Assembly: GCA_003477405.1 (NCBI GenBank)
Contig: QUDE01000018.1
Location: 1 to 53,268 of the forward strand
Reading direction: 5' to 3'
DNA length: 53,268 bases
Source of the DNA: Ruminococcaceae bacterium AM07-15
GTDB lineage: Bacteria > Bacillota > Clostridia > Oscillospirales > Butyricicoccaceae
Shown here: positions 41,602-50,088 of the stretch, in pieces
How the letters are laid out: every line of letters begins with the position of its first letter
Numbering within the stretch: the stretch's first letter is position 1
Program-made: the position numbers and the translations under genes
Notes under the pieces: model-generated
The model's database searches: none
Told to the model about the DNA's origin: nothing
Seen by the model: only the letters and a program-made list of their open reading frames with translations

Positions 41602-41638
41602 CCTCCGATTTGTTTTTTTGCGGAAAACAAATCGGAGG
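41602..41638 (-). promoter_or_regulatory. Hairpin that hides the Shine-Dalgarno of the sigma-like gene
   Basis: CCTCCGATTTGTTTT (41624-41638 read leftwards) and AAAACAAATCGGAGG (41602-41616 read leftwards) pair over 15 bp with a 7-base loop. The 3' arm contains the GGAGG used for the GTG start at 41593. Confidence 0.8.
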
Positions 41639-42088
41639 TGGCGGCCCCCTAACTCTTTGTTCAGGGAGCCTTAAATGAAAGCGGCCGACTTTGTATCGGA
41701 ATACAAAATCAGCCGCTTCCTGGGTATGTGCATTGAGAAGTCCAATAGAGCAGGCAGCACCGGCAGGCGGGGGTTTGTCCCCACTTGGGGAAAACTCCCG
41801 CGCACAAAAACGCAGACCAACGCCTATTGAAATTTGTCCATTGAAAGCCGTGTGTCGTTGATATGGGACAAAAAGCAACTTCTCAATGCTGCGGATTTTC
41901 TGATCCATAGCACTGTTACTCCTTGTCCGCTGCTATGCGGACGGCACACAGGCGGCTAGCATCATCCCCTTTCTTCCATCAATGTGGCAGTTCTACGCTG
42001 CCGCCTTTGCTGATAATTTTTAATTGTAAGTTCTAAATTTGGGGAACCTTGACGGTTTTCCTCGGAATTTGTCGATAGCATAAAGAAA

Positions 42089-42119
42089 GGCGGCCCTTAT
42101 CCATAAGATAAAGACCGCC
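42089..42119 (-). terminator. Leftward terminator
   Basis: On the minus strand GGCGGUCUUUAUC pairs with GAUAAGGGCCGCC using two G-U pairs, then TTTCTTT. The pairing is good only for the leftward transcript. Confidence 0.75.
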
Positions 42120-42423
42120 GTATGCGCTGATTATGTATGATACTGTTTTTGCAGCCCCTCATCGGCCTCACCTCACTTTTTCCCAGGGGATGGGTAGACT
42201 GTCACAGTAAGAGTTTATCTTGGAGAAATCATCAGGACTTCATCGAGAAATGTAAAATTTCCTCGTTTTTCTTTTAATACTTATAACGAAATTATACTTG
42301 GGTTTTGGACACTTCTATCTTTTCTCCCCGCTAATATTGTTATTTGTAGCCTTAGTGTAGGGAAATAAAAAAGAGCGTCGGATGCGTAGGCAATGTAGCC
42401 ATAGCGTCCGGCGCTTTTTGTAT

Positions 42424-42475
42424 CTATGTCTCGATTCTATATCCCATCCCAAAAACGGTCTTGATATAGCCCTCG
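42424..42475 (-). pseudogene. Stump of a fourth winged-helix gene
   Basis: Leftward reading gives GYIKTVFGMGYRIET and a stop, matching the last ~15 residues (YIKTVFRVGYKIEK) of the three intact winged-helix genes. The downstream GC-rich hairpin and TTTTTGTAT also match their 3' flanks. It lies 10 bp from the XRE gene stop. Confidence 0.8.
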
Positions 42476-42485
42476 TACAATACGA

Positions 42486-42686
42486 TTACTTAAAAACAAA
42501 AATTTCTTCAATAGGTGCATTTACGGTCCTTGAAATATCAATCGCTAACTTTAACGATGGATTATACTGTGCCTTTTCCAGCCGCATAATTGTTTCACGG
42601 CGCACCCCAACTTTCAGCGCCAACTGTTCTTGAGTCATATCGCTCAACTGTCGGTACTTCTTTAATCTGCACTCAAACTCCGGCAT
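42486..42686 (-). CDS. Small XRE-family repressor
   Basis: 66 residues from the ATG at 42686 ([13 protein letters not shown]), after GTGAGGAC; an earlier ATG overlaps the upstream gene more. Almost the whole protein is an [35 protein letters not shown], ending IEEIFVFK, the common Cro/CI-like regulator of membrane-protein pairs. It is one base behind the DUF3796 stop, so translationally coupled. It likely represses its own promoter at 43404-43432. Confidence 0.9.
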   Translation of the reverse strand: MPEFECRLKKYRQLSDMTQEQLALKVGVRRETIMRLEKAQYNPSLKLAIDISRTVNAPIEEIFVFK

Positions 42687-42687
42687 A

Positions 42688-43356
42688 TTAGTCCTCACTT
42701 CCATCTACCAGATCATCATGGTCATAGCGGTAAAGCAAGAACTCGCTAAGAAACAAGTCAAGTGCAATAGCAAGAGAAATAACAATAATATATGCGATAA
42801 AGGTATATTCCATATTCCCTACAAGTTTGCCTTGGCCCAAAATGAGTGTTGCGATAAAAATAATTGTTAGTGCAATTCTATTCGCAATGGAATAGGCTTG
42901 CATTTTGTTTTCTTTATATCGTTCGTCCATAAATGTGTTGGACATTTTTCCCTCAAAGAAAAAGCCGAAGAACCCAAAAAAGATGAAGAAAACAAAGGGG
43001 AAAATTGTTTTATCTTTGCTATAAGTCAAAAAGCCCAGAAATCCCAAAAACCCCAAAAGGCCAAGAAACCCTAATCTGGGATTAGCTTTCCGCGAGGTGT
43101 TTTTGGTGTTGGCTGTCCTTCTTTGGATAATGGATGCTCGTACAAGCAGTACAGCAAGGCAGAGAATATAAATCGTTAGGAAAACGCCAGAGACAATCAT
43201 AGGTAAGTCCTGCAAGCGAAAAGAATAGGTTGATAAATCCATTGGGACGATGAATCTGGCCTCATTGAACTTGATTGTGTACCATGAAGATGCTGCGGTA
43301 AAAATGAGGACTATTATTCCCCAAACAATTGCAAGTTTTCTCTTGTTGCTTTTCAT
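42688..43356 (-). CDS. DUF3796-type membrane protein
   Basis: 222 residues from the ATG at 43356 ([13 protein letters not shown]), with GGAGG nine bases upstream. About five to six hydrophobic segments; the middle has [16 protein letters not shown] and then [16 protein letters not shown], the run of Gly/Leu/Phe typical of DUF3796. An XRE regulator follows, a frequent pairing in Clostridia. Function unknown; it may be a membrane sensor or an immunity-type protein for peptides. Confidence 0.85.
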   Translation of the reverse strand: MKSNKRKLAIVWGIIVLIFTAASSWYTIKFNEARFIVPMDLSTYSFRLQDLPMIVSGVFLTIYILCLAVLLVRASIIQRRTANTKNTSRKANPRLGFLGLLGFLGFLGFLTYSKDKTIFPFVFFIFFGFFGFFFEGKMSNTFMDERYKENKMQAYSIANRIALTIIFIATLILGQGKLVGNMEYTFIAYIIVISLAIALDLFLSEFLLYRYDHDDLVDGSED

Positions 43357-43378
43357 TAGGATTGCCTCCAAATAAAGA

Positions 43379-43453
43379 GATGTATTTGTCACTTGACGAG
43401 ATAAATATATCACTTCTGATTTCCATTGTCAATAAGAATGATACAAATACATC
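43379..43453 (-). promoter_or_regulatory. Promoter with flanking inverted operators (DUF3796-XRE)
   Basis: Minus strand TTGACA (43427-43432), 17 bp, TATATT (43404-43409). It lies between two arms of an 11-bp inverted repeat: GATGTATTTGT (43379-43389) and ACAAATACATC (43443-43453). The same 11-mer recurs at 45450-45460. Confidence 0.8.
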
Positions 43454-43515
43454 ACTATACAACAGATTGCCAGACGGTAGAGGTACATAGCCCTGCATCC
43501 AGCGCTTTCTATGCG

Positions 43516-43932
43516 TTATTTTTCAATTTTATATCCCACCCGAAAAACGGTCTTGATGTAGGTAGGATGCTTAGGGTCAGGCTCCAGCTTGTTCCGTAGT
43601 CGCCAGATCGTATTGTCCACGGTGTTGGTGCCTAATTCATAGTCCTCGCCCCAAGCCGCATTGTAGAGTTGCTCCCGGCTAAATACACGACCAGGGCAGC
43701 GGGCCATGCAGTAAAGGATAGAGAACTCTCCATAGTTCAGGCAGATCTCCACACCGGCCTTCGTAACTCGCCGCTGCTCTGGGAATATCTCAATATCTCC
43801 CAAAGTCAGGGCAGAGGGATCAAGGTCAGCAGCATGGAGAGCCTGAACATCTTTTCCCTGTAAGGCACCCAGGATGGAACGAAAGACACTTCCATCTGGG
43901 TCAGAAGTTCGTATGACTATAATCTCCTTCAT
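43516..43932 (-). CDS. Winged-helix DNA-binding protein, copy 1
   Basis: 138 residues: a short N-terminal part (1-40; KEIIVIRTSDPDG) that is far too small to be a receiver domain, then a complete OmpR/PhoB-type winged helix (44-138; FSREQLYNAAWGEDYE, NTVDNTIWRLRNKL, YIKTVFRVGYKIE). It differs from copy 2 at about nine residues. It probably binds DNA without phosphorylation control. Upstream, about 50 bp (44025-44075) are shared with copy 3. Confidence 0.88.
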   Translation of the reverse strand: MKEIIVIRTSDPDGSVFRSILGALQGKDVQALHAADLDPSALTLGDIEIFPEQRRVTKAGVEICLNYGEFSILYCMARCPGRVFSREQLYNAAWGEDYELGTNTVDNTIWRLRNKLEPDPKHPTYIKTVFRVGYKIEK

Positions 43933-44077
43933 GTGGTTCCCTCCCTAGGCCACCGATTCTGCTCTGGGCAAAAGAGAAGCGGCGGACTTGATTGCTCAAA
44001 GCCGCCGCTTTGCACATAGGCGTGTCAAAAGGGCTGATGTACGACGGCTTTTTCTGTTTGCCGTCGCCCGGCAGAAT

Positions 44078-44713
44078 TTATAGATATTTTCTTTTTAGTC
44101 CTTCAATTTTTCCAGTCTGAATTTCTGAAATATGTGCTTGAATTTGCTCTATTGGCCAATCCCACCATTTCATTTTCTGCAAAGCTGCTATATCATCATC
44201 TGAAAAACGTTTTCGTATAGTTTTGGCGGGGACTCCCCCGACGATTGTATAGGGCGGTACATCCTTTGTCACAACAGCGCGAGAAGCAATTATCGCACCG
44301 TCACCAATGGTTACACCAGACATAATTACAGCTTCATATCCAATCCAAACATCATTACCAATAATGATGTCACCCTTGTTATCCCACGCGTTCGTTATGT
44401 TCTGGACATCCAGTCCCCATTCCTCAAAAAAGATTGGGAACGGGTAGGTGGACAAGGATGTTTGTGTATGGTTGGCGCTGGTGAACAAAAACTTTGCACC
44501 GCAGGCGATGGAACAAAATTTTCCGATGATAAGTTTGTCATGATTGATCGGATAGTGGTACAGTACATTGTTTTTCTCAAACTGACGTGGGTCATAGACG
44601 AAGTCGTTATACATGGTGAAATCCCCGACAAGGATGTTGGGATTTTTAATGACATTTTTCAGATAAACGGTTTCGTGGTCGTTGGTGCGAGGATAAATAT
44701 TCTCTGGATTCAT
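44078..44713 (-). CDS. CatB/Vat-type O-acetyltransferase (possible streptogramin A resistance)
   Basis: 211 residues with the left-handed beta-helix of hexapeptide acyltransferases ([35 protein letters not shown]), the catalytic His in [14 protein letters not shown] and the closing KWWDWPIE, as in Vat and Xat enzymes. Vat members acetylate streptogramin A; the xenobiotic branch acetylates chloramphenicol and others. It has GGAGG upstream and follows the C45 hydrolase by 20 bp. Substrate is not proven by sequence. Confidence 0.85.
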   Translation of the reverse strand: MNPENIYPRTNDHETVYLKNVIKNPNILVGDFTMYNDFVYDPRQFEKNNVLYHYPINHDKLIIGKFCSIACGAKFLFTSANHTQTSLSTYPFPIFFEEWGLDVQNITNAWDNKGDIIIGNDVWIGYEAVIMSGVTIGDGAIIASRAVVTKDVPPYTIVGGVPAKTIRKRFSDDDIAALQKMKWWDWPIEQIQAHISEIQTGKIEGLKRKYL

Positions 44714-44733
44714 GATGTTTCCTCCTCTCGAAA

Positions 44734-45432
44734 TTATGAGAACTCATATCTCTCAATCCGTGAAAAATGGTTGTTCTCCATATAGTAAACAGCGTGTTCG
44801 TTTACCGAATAAACGAAAGAAACTCTGGTGGCCCAGATTCCTTCCTGTCGGACGGCTTGAAGTACAGAAAACGCATCGTTGACAGTAAACTGATTTCCGT
44901 AAGTGTTCAGAAGTTGAGCGGCTCTTTCGTATCGGTCATCTCCCGGCACAAGAAAGGGCATTGTGCTTTCGGGGGCTAGAACAGAGTAATTGGTAATCAG
45001 CGAGTAGCGCCCCTGATCTTCTCGCCAGCCAATACCCGGTTCAACGATCAGGGTACGCCCTTGCTGGTCGGACAGCATGGCCTGCATGGTGGCATCCGGG
45101 GCATAGATGATCTTCCGTTCCTGCACGATTTGCAGTGCGTCGTCAAAACTGATTTTTGCCTGCACAAACTGTTCTGTCAGGTCTGCGATTGTCATGCAGC
45201 CTTTAGAATCCTGATAGGCCCCCTTTGGGTTTCCGTGAACATACAACAAGGTTCCGACATTTCCGTTGCGGTTTACGCCGTGATAGGAATGACGTACCCC
45301 ATCCGGCCGTAGGATGCCGATATAAAAGCGGTCTTTTTCTGTTATGATTTTGTGATCCCATACGGCAAGGTCAATCTCAAAATTAAAGCCGTTGATGGTA
45401 TCGTTTCCTCGGTAGACAAATCGAGTACACAT
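44734..45432 (-). CDS. C45/choloylglycine-hydrolase-like linear amide hydrolase
   Basis: 232 residues with Cys2 (MCTRFVY) as N-terminal nucleophile after Met removal, and [11 protein letters not shown] early on. Full-length penicillin acylase/bile salt hydrolases are over 300 residues, so this is a short branch. It may cleave amides such as acyl-homoserine lactones, penicillin V or bile salts; the substrate is open. Co-transcribed with the Vat-like gene. An 11-base operator-like sequence lies just upstream. Confidence 0.78.
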   Translation of the reverse strand: MCTRFVYRGNDTINGFNFEIDLAVWDHKIITEKDRFYIGILRPDGVRHSYHGVNRNGNVGTLLYVHGNPKGAYQDSKGCMTIADLTEQFVQAKISFDDALQIVQERKIIYAPDATMQAMLSDQQGRTLIVEPGIGWREDQGRYSLITNYSVLAPESTMPFLVPGDDRYERAAQLLNTYGNQFTVNDAFSVLQAVRQEGIWATRVSFVYSVNEHAVYYMENNHFSRIERYEFS

Positions 45433-45449
45433 GGTCTTTTCCTCTCTGT

Positions 45450-45460
45450 GATGTATTTGT
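45450..45460 (-). promoter_or_regulatory. Third GATGTATTTGT site, before the C45-Vat pair
   Basis: It matches the operator arms at 43379 and 43443 exactly; with two flanking bases (GTGATGTATTTGT) it matches the arm at 43443 over 13 bp. It sits 18 bp upstream of the C45 start. Confidence 0.5.
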
Positions 45461-45538
45461 TGTTTTTATTTTATCGTACTGCCGATGAGAACTCTTTTCC
45501 ATCCACCAGACAATACCGAATCAATCTGTATCAACAAA

Positions 45539-45568
45539 AGCAGGGGCTGCATTTCTGCAACCCCTGCT
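45539..45568 (-). terminator. Terminator behind the CD3324-like gene
   Basis: AGCAGGGG/CCCCTGCT with inner TTGCAG/CTGCA pairing, then TTTT leftwards. Confidence 0.7.
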
Positions 45569-45571
45569 AGT

Positions 45572-45835
45572 TCATTTCTGATAAATGATTTTACGAATGG
45601 CCGATACGGACAGGAAATATTTTTCCGCTAACGTCTCCATAGAGGTTCCGTTCTGAAACTCTCCTACGATTTGGCGGTTTCGTTGCTGCAATTCCTGCCG
45701 GTAGCCCGAAGCTTCTCCCCATCGTTTTTGCTGCGCTTGATCGGCGGGGACATAAAGATAGCCCCCTTGAATATAGCTTTGCAATTCCTTGACCAGCGCG
45801 TCGGGAAGAAGATTTTTTGCATTGATGTATTTCAT
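45572..45835 (-). CDS. CD3324-family HTH protein (Mor-like)
   Basis: 87 residues from the ATG at 45835 (MKYINAKNLLPDALVKELQ), with GGAGG nine bases upstream. YIQGGYLYVPAD and the C-terminal HTH (TSMETLAEKYFLSVSAIRKIIYQ) match the family. A DNA-binding regulator; its target may be the genes on either side. A promoter with an inverted repeat precedes it. Confidence 0.88.
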   Translation of the reverse strand: MKYINAKNLLPDALVKELQSYIQGGYLYVPADQAQQKRWGEASGYRQELQQRNRQIVGEFQNGTSMETLAEKYFLSVSAIRKIIYQK

Positions 45836-46175
45836 GCAGGCTTCCTCCTTGAGATGATCGTCAAGCAGCAAAGCCAGCATATTGATTATGCGACGATTTT
45901 TACTCCATGCAAACGTCGCAATCCACTGGCTTTGCATGGAGCCGCACTTCGTTGAGTTTTTTCATTGACACCACTTCTTTCTATACCGAACACGAATATT
46001 ATATCATGATAAGTGTTCTTCTTCAAGAAATAGAAACTGCGTTGTAAAATCGGAACCGAAGCCATCAGGACGGTAAGAAACTATGGCTATAGCCTATTTG
46101 CAAATCAACCGGGCATAAGATAGGAAACGCCGAGTTCAGGGTCAGCAGGCCGCCGCGTCCGGTATTTTTTGTATG
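45836..46175. other. Intergenic region with promoter and winged-helix 3' flank
   Basis: No gene. It carries the CD3324 promoter (45998-46026) and, at 46135-46175, the GC-rich hairpin and TTTTTTGTATGCTAT flank that also follows the other winged-helix copies. Confidence 0.6.
45988..46026 (-). promoter_or_regulatory. Promoter with inverted repeat upstream of the CD3324-like gene
   Basis: Minus strand TTGAAG (46021-46026), 17 bp, TATAAT (45998-46003). GAACAC (46013-46018 leftwards) and GTGTTC (45988-45993 leftwards) flank the -10. Confidence 0.75.
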
Positions 46176-46592
46176 CTATCTCTCAATTTTGTACCCCACC
46201 CGGAAAACAGTCTTGATATAGGTGGGGTGCTTTGGGTCAGGCTCCAGCTTGCTCCGTAGGCGCCAGATTGTGTTGTCCACAGTGTTGGTGCCTAATTCAT
46301 AGTCCTCGCCCCAGGCTGCATTGTAGAGTTGTTCCCGGCTGAATACACGACCAGGGCAGCGGGCCATGCAGTAAAGGATGGAGAACTCCCCATAGTTCAG
46401 GCAGATCTCCACACCGGCCTTCGTCACCCGCCGCTGCTCTGGGAGTATTTCAATATCTCCCAGAGTCAGGGTAGAAGATTCCTGGTCAAGAGCATGGAGA
46501 ATCTGAACATCTTTTCCCTGTAAGGCTCCCAGGATTGAGCGAAAGACACTTCCATCTGGATCGGAAGTACGGATGACTATAATCTCTTTCAT
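46176..46592 (-). CDS. Winged-helix DNA-binding protein, copy 2
   Basis: 138 residues, same layout as copy 1, with a divergent patch at 31-41 (ILHALDQESSTLT) and Ser/Arg changes near the end. Start ATG at 46592 with GGAGG upstream. It stands between the BlaI/M56 module and the CD3324-C45-Vat module. Confidence 0.88.
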   Translation of the reverse strand: MKEIIVIRTSDPDGSVFRSILGALQGKDVQILHALDQESSTLTLGDIEILPEQRRVTKAGVEICLNYGEFSILYCMARCPGRVFSREQLYNAAWGEDYELGTNTVDNTIWRLRSKLEPDPKHPTYIKTVFRVGYKIER

Positions 46593-46672
46593 ACGATTTC
46601 CTCCATGAGCTGTCAATCCTGTGCTGTTCAAAAGGGAAAGAGAGATAATACATATATATCAAGCAAGGCGGG

Positions 46673-46703
46673 GAGAGATCTTCAAGATCTTTCCCCGCCT
46701 TGC
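46673..46703 (-). terminator. Hairpin behind the M56 gene
   Basis: GCAAGGCGGGGA...GATCTT/AAGATC...TCCCCGCCTTGC, strongly paired; the T-run is weak. Confidence 0.6.
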
Positions 46704-46759
46704 ATTTTGCTCAATGGACTGAGTTGTTTGGCATCATAAACCAGCTACTGAGCAAATTG

Positions 46760-48331
46760 TCAGTTCACAATATAGGAAACATCAAAGCGAATGCTGCTGG
46801 GAGACACATTGCCGATAAAGATGGAGAAGTTGGAGTCACCAGTAATCTCGAAAGACACAGACCCCGACCCGTTGGTAACAGTTTTCACGAGGCCGTAGCC
46901 GGTCTTGTTGTTGATGAGTCCGATCTGGACCTTAGAAGAGGTGGGAGTCCAGGTTGCATTGATGGTTACTTTCTGACCCTTGACCAGATTCTGGGCATCA
47001 AAAGCATATCCCTTTCCGCTGGAAAGGCTGCCAGAAGCATACGGCACGGCTTCGCCAGCTTTCGCAGTCACAGTACCCTCATAGAATGCCATACCGTCTG
47101 CGGTGTCAGTGGAGAGGTTAAACTGGGACAAATCGGCAAAGCCAGTGGTGGACTCAATCATCTTGGCAGCGTCATTGGATTCAGTGGACAGCTTCATGGT
47201 GGACAGATCCATAAAACCATTGGCAGACTCAACAATGTGAGCGTCGCCTGCATCGCCCAATTTCACATCGGCGACATCCATCAGTTCAGCATTGGGCACA
47301 TCGATAGAAGAAGGCAGTTCGGCCGCAAACGCAGACATCGCCAAACAACTGGCGCCCAGGGCACAGGCCAAGGCAATAGCAACGGTCTTGCGGGATTTTT
47401 GGTTGGAATTCAACATGGTTAATAGTCTCCTTTCAAGCCTTTTTCTCGTTGAGACAAAGGCAATTCCAGATGATTTGCTGGGAATACGAAATACAGTCGT
47501 GTAAGAAATCAGAAGATGCCCATATTTTTTGCGCTCTGCCGGACTCATTTGACAGACAACTTGCTCATCACAAGATGTTTCTGCCAAACGATCTAACTCT
47601 CGCTTCATGAGATGCACAACAGGGTTGAACCAATAAACTGTTTGGAGAATAACTGCAAAGAGCTTACGCCATAAGTCATGGTGCTTAAAATGCACTAACT
47701 CATGTGCCAATATCATTTGTGCGTCATCAAGCTGCAAATCAACCCGTGGGACCACAATGATTGGTGTGAAAAATCCAATTAACATTGGACTTGGCATTGT
47801 GGTATATAGCCTTAAATCCACCTTTTTCTTGATCCCAAGTTTAGAAGCACAATCGTTCGCAATATCTTGTAACATTGCGTGAGAAACTTCTTGGGTTTGC
47901 TGGATATGGTATCTAAAACGAAGGAATCCCAGAACATTCCATGTAGCTAAGGTAACTACAAAAACAATCCAAATAACCAAGACGCACTTCTGCCAATCGA
48001 AACTGATGTTAAGAGTAGCATTTTGAATGATATTTGAACTTGCTTCCGTAAAGATAGACACAGGGTTCTCAGGAGAAACTACATTCGTTCCAGATACAAT
48101 ATTTTTTCCGACAACTGATATTGGTTGAACGTTGGTAAAGGCTTGCGGAAATCCAGGCAGCAGCTTGTAAAATGGAATTACATATAGGCACATAATAATG
48201 GTGATACAATTGTAGCGCCACTTTTCGCTGATGTGCTTTCTTCCGGCGAAAGCCAATGCCCTAAACACAAGGTAGGATACGCTTGCTACAAGGTTCAAAC
48301 ACAAAATGGTACTAAGCAAGGTTGAGGCCAT
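46760..48331 (-). CDS. BlaR1/M56-family membrane metalloprotease with an unusual C-terminal domain
   Basis: 523 residues. Membrane helices at about 1-25, 38-58 and 115-138; cytosolic M56 protease with HELVHFKHH (His210, Glu211, His214) and RLAETSCDEQ; a further helix at 316-337. The extracellular part (338-523) is not a penicillin-binding domain: it lacks STFK-like motifs. It holds two similar 20-residue segments (366-385 and 391-410) and a beta-rich end (ATWTPTSSKVQIGL). The ligand is unknown. Follows BlaI with a 15-bp gap; it should cleave BlaI after sensing. Confidence 0.88.
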   Translation of the reverse strand: MASTLLSTILCLNLVASVSYLVFRALAFAGRKHISEKWRYNCITIIMCLYVIPFYKLLPGFPQAFTNVQPISVVGKNIVSGTNVVSPENPVSIFTEASSNIIQNATLNISFDWQKCVLVIWIVFVVTLATWNVLGFLRFRYHIQQTQEVSHAMLQDIANDCASKLGIKKKVDLRLYTTMPSPMLIGFFTPIIVVPRVDLQLDDAQMILAHELVHFKHHDLWRKLFAVILQTVYWFNPVVHLMKRELDRLAETSCDEQVVCQMSPAERKKYGHLLISYTTVFRIPSKSSGIAFVSTRKRLERRLLTMLNSNQKSRKTVAIALACALGASCLAMSAFAAELPSSIDVPNAELMDVADVKLGDAGDAHIVESANGFMDLSTMKLSTESNDAAKMIESTTGFADLSQFNLSTDTADGMAFYEGTVTAKAGEAVPYASGSLSSGKGYAFDAQNLVKGQKVTINATWTPTSSKVQIGLINNKTGYGLVKTVTNGSGSVSFEITGDSNFSIFIGNVSPSSIRFDVSYIVN

Positions 48332-48346
48332 ACAATCAGCCTCCTC

Positions 48347-48727
48347 TCACGGTTGCCCATCGAGCCACTGTTTCAGTGCCTCTCGGTCTTCCTCCGACAT
48401 TTGAGATTCACCATAAAGTGCAGCAAAGAAATTTTTGATTGACCCACCATACAATGTGTCTAAAATCCGTTGTGCATTGCTTTTCTGGTACTCCTCGCAT
48501 GTTTTAATCGGCCAATAATAAGGCACACGACCTTCTCTTTTGGAAGTGAGTAAACCTTTTTGCGTTAAACGGGATAAAAATGTTGCTAATGTTTGAGCTT
48601 TCCATTCCTTGTTGCGATGTTCGGCAAAGTACGATAATATCTGCGAAGCAGACATAGGAACTTCTGAATTCCACAACACTTCCATAATCTCATATTCTGT
48701 TTCTGATAATTTTTTGGATCGATCCAC
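48347..48727 (-). CDS. BlaI/MecI/CopY-family repressor
   Basis: 126 residues from a GTG at 48727 (GGAGGAG just before it); an ATG 7 codons earlier is also possible. N-terminal winged helix (KKLSETEYEIMEVLW, LATFLSRLTQKGLLTSKREGRV), C-terminal dimer part. It binds TACTACA-type dyads, two of which overlap its promoter, and is inactivated by the M56 protein. No beta-lactamase lies next to it. Confidence 0.92.
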   Translation of the reverse strand: MDRSKKLSETEYEIMEVLWNSEVPMSASQILSYFAEHRNKEWKAQTLATFLSRLTQKGLLTSKREGRVPYYWPIKTCEEYQKSNAQRILDTLYGGSIKNFFAALYGESQMSEEDREALKQWLDGQP

Positions 48728-48772
48728 AATTAACTCCTCCTCATCCAAAGTACGTCTACCTTGGATAATTCG

Positions 48773-48829
48773 ATATTACTACAACGGTGTAGAAATGTCA
48801 ATAGGTTCTACTACAACACATTAGTAGAA
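48773..48829 (-). promoter_or_regulatory. BlaI-type promoter and two operators
   Basis: Minus strand TTGACA (48796-48801), 17 bp, TAATAT (48773-48778). Dyad 1 is TACTACA/TGTAGAA at 48777-48794, inside the promoter; dyad 2 is TTCTACTA/TAGTAGAA at 48806-48829, just upstream. Confidence 0.88.
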
Positions 48830-48974
48830 TCTTGCTTTCCAATCTATCTGCCTTCTCAGTTTCATTTCACACTCATATAAGCTTGTCTTTGGGCAAGTAT
48901 AAAGTTGGAAGGCAACATATTGAAAATGCCGGGCGCAGGGCCAGCAGGCCGCCGCGTCCGGCGTTTTTTGTATG

Positions 48975-49391
48975 CTATTTCTCAATTTTATATCCCACCC
49001 GAAAAACGGTCTTGATGTAGGTGGGATGCTTGGGGTCAGGCTCCAGCTTGTTCCGTAGGCGCCAGATCGTATTGTCCACGGTGTTGGTGCCTAATTCATA
49101 GTCCTCGCCCCAGGCCGCATTATAGAGCTGCTCCCGGCTGAACACATGACCGGGGCGGCGGGCCATGCAGTAAAGGATAGAGAACTCTCCGTAGTTTAGG
49201 CAGATCTCCTTACCGGCCTTTGTGACCCGCCGCTGCTCTGGGAATATCTCAATATCTCCCAAAGTCAGGGCAGAGGGATCAAGGTCAGCAGCATGGAGAA
49301 TCTGAATATCTTCGCCCTGTAAGGCTCCCATGATGGAACGAAAGACTCTCCCGTCTGGATCGGAAGCCTGAATTACTATGATTTTTTCCAT
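48975..49391 (-). CDS. Winged-helix DNA-binding protein, copy 3
   Basis: 138 residues; ATG at 49391 with GGGAGGG upstream. The winged helix is the same as in copies 1 and 2, with small changes near the N-terminus (MEKIIVIQASDPDGR) and CPGR to RPGH. Located between the Yip1-like gene and BlaI. Upstream sequence 49443-49495 matches that of copy 1. Confidence 0.88.
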   Translation of the reverse strand: MEKIIVIQASDPDGRVFRSIMGALQGEDIQILHAADLDPSALTLGDIEIFPEQRRVTKAGKEICLNYGEFSILYCMARRPGHVFSREQLYNAAWGEDYELGTNTVDNTIWRLRNKLEPDPKHPTYIKTVFRVGYKIEK

Positions 49392-49520
49392 GTAATTCCC
49401 TCCCTGTGGCTTGCCACTCCTGCTTCGATGGTTGTATGGGCATTTCAAAAGAGCTGCTGTATGCCAACTTTTTTCGGTTGCCGTTGCCCAGCAAATGGGG
49501 TCATATATCGTGGTTAGCAA

Positions 49521-50081
49521 TTATAGAATTGGTGTTTTCAATCCAACATAGCCATTCAGGGCAGCCATAACCGCAATCACGATTGCAATTACGACAAAAG
49601 CACCTAATAGTCTTGCCTTTGCCAACCCAGCGACTTCCCGTAGGAATAGTACATAGAGGATGATTTTCCAAAGCAGAACGCCGACAAAAATGGCGCTCAA
49701 CACCATTCCCCATAGAGTGCTGTTCCAGAACAAATAGAAAAATACTTCTGTAATGGCAACTACGATTGAACAGATGATATTGGGGAAAAACGAAATCCCC
49801 CATGTCTGGATATAGGATTGGACGTTGGTCTTGCTGCCAAAGCATTTACAGACCAGCCACATTACCGTGCAAATGAGCAAATAGCTTGCGACACCTAACA
49901 CAATAGTTTTTAAGAGCTGGGGGCCGTCGATTTGAAAGCTGGTATCTGCTACCTTTCGCAAAAGCGAATCCAGCACAGTAACAATCAGTGTCGTTATAGC
50001 CACAAGCAGCCACGCAATGCCTTTATATCGCTTATGATAAGCATTACTCGGCCTGTTGAGGGCTTCAAGAAAATGCGACAT
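49521..50081 (-). CDS. Yip1-family-like membrane protein
   Basis: 186 residues from the ATG at 50081 (MSHFLEALNRPSNAY), GGAGG 11 bases upstream. Five hydrophobic segments at about 25-40, 60-80, 95-115, 125-145 and 160-178; IAWLLVAITTLIVTVLD and FFPNIICSIVVAITEVF are typical of Yip1/YIP-like bacterial proteins. Function unknown; it follows the HTH gene on the same strand and may be cargo. Confidence 0.75.
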   Translation of the reverse strand: MSHFLEALNRPSNAYHKRYKGIAWLLVAITTLIVTVLDSLLRKVADTSFQIDGPQLLKTIVLGVASYLLICTVMWLVCKCFGSKTNVQSYIQTWGISFFPNIICSIVVAITEVFFYLFWNSTLWGMVLSAIFVGVLLWKIILYVLFLREVAGLAKARLLGAFVVIAIVIAVMAALNGYVGLKTPIL

Positions 50082-50088
50082 AATACTA

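Larger units (their letters stand above)
41594..42485 (-). other. Leader region and non-coding stretch upstream of the sigma-like gene
   Basis: Besides the Shine-Dalgarno hairpin there is a long imperfect hairpin at 41677-41718 (GAAAGCGGC...ACTTTGTAT / ATACAAAAT...GCCGCTTC) and GGGG/CCCC pairs around 41765-41815. At 42089-42119 lies a leftward terminator. Near 42390-42420 a GC-rich hairpin and the stump of a winged-helix gene follow. I see no gene of its own in 41909-42423. Confidence 0.6.

Noticed and set aside
41594..41908. 105-codon upstream extension of the sigma-like gene
   Set aside because: The frame is open but spans structured leader hairpins; the GTG at 41593 has a good Shine-Dalgarno and matches the usual start of the family.
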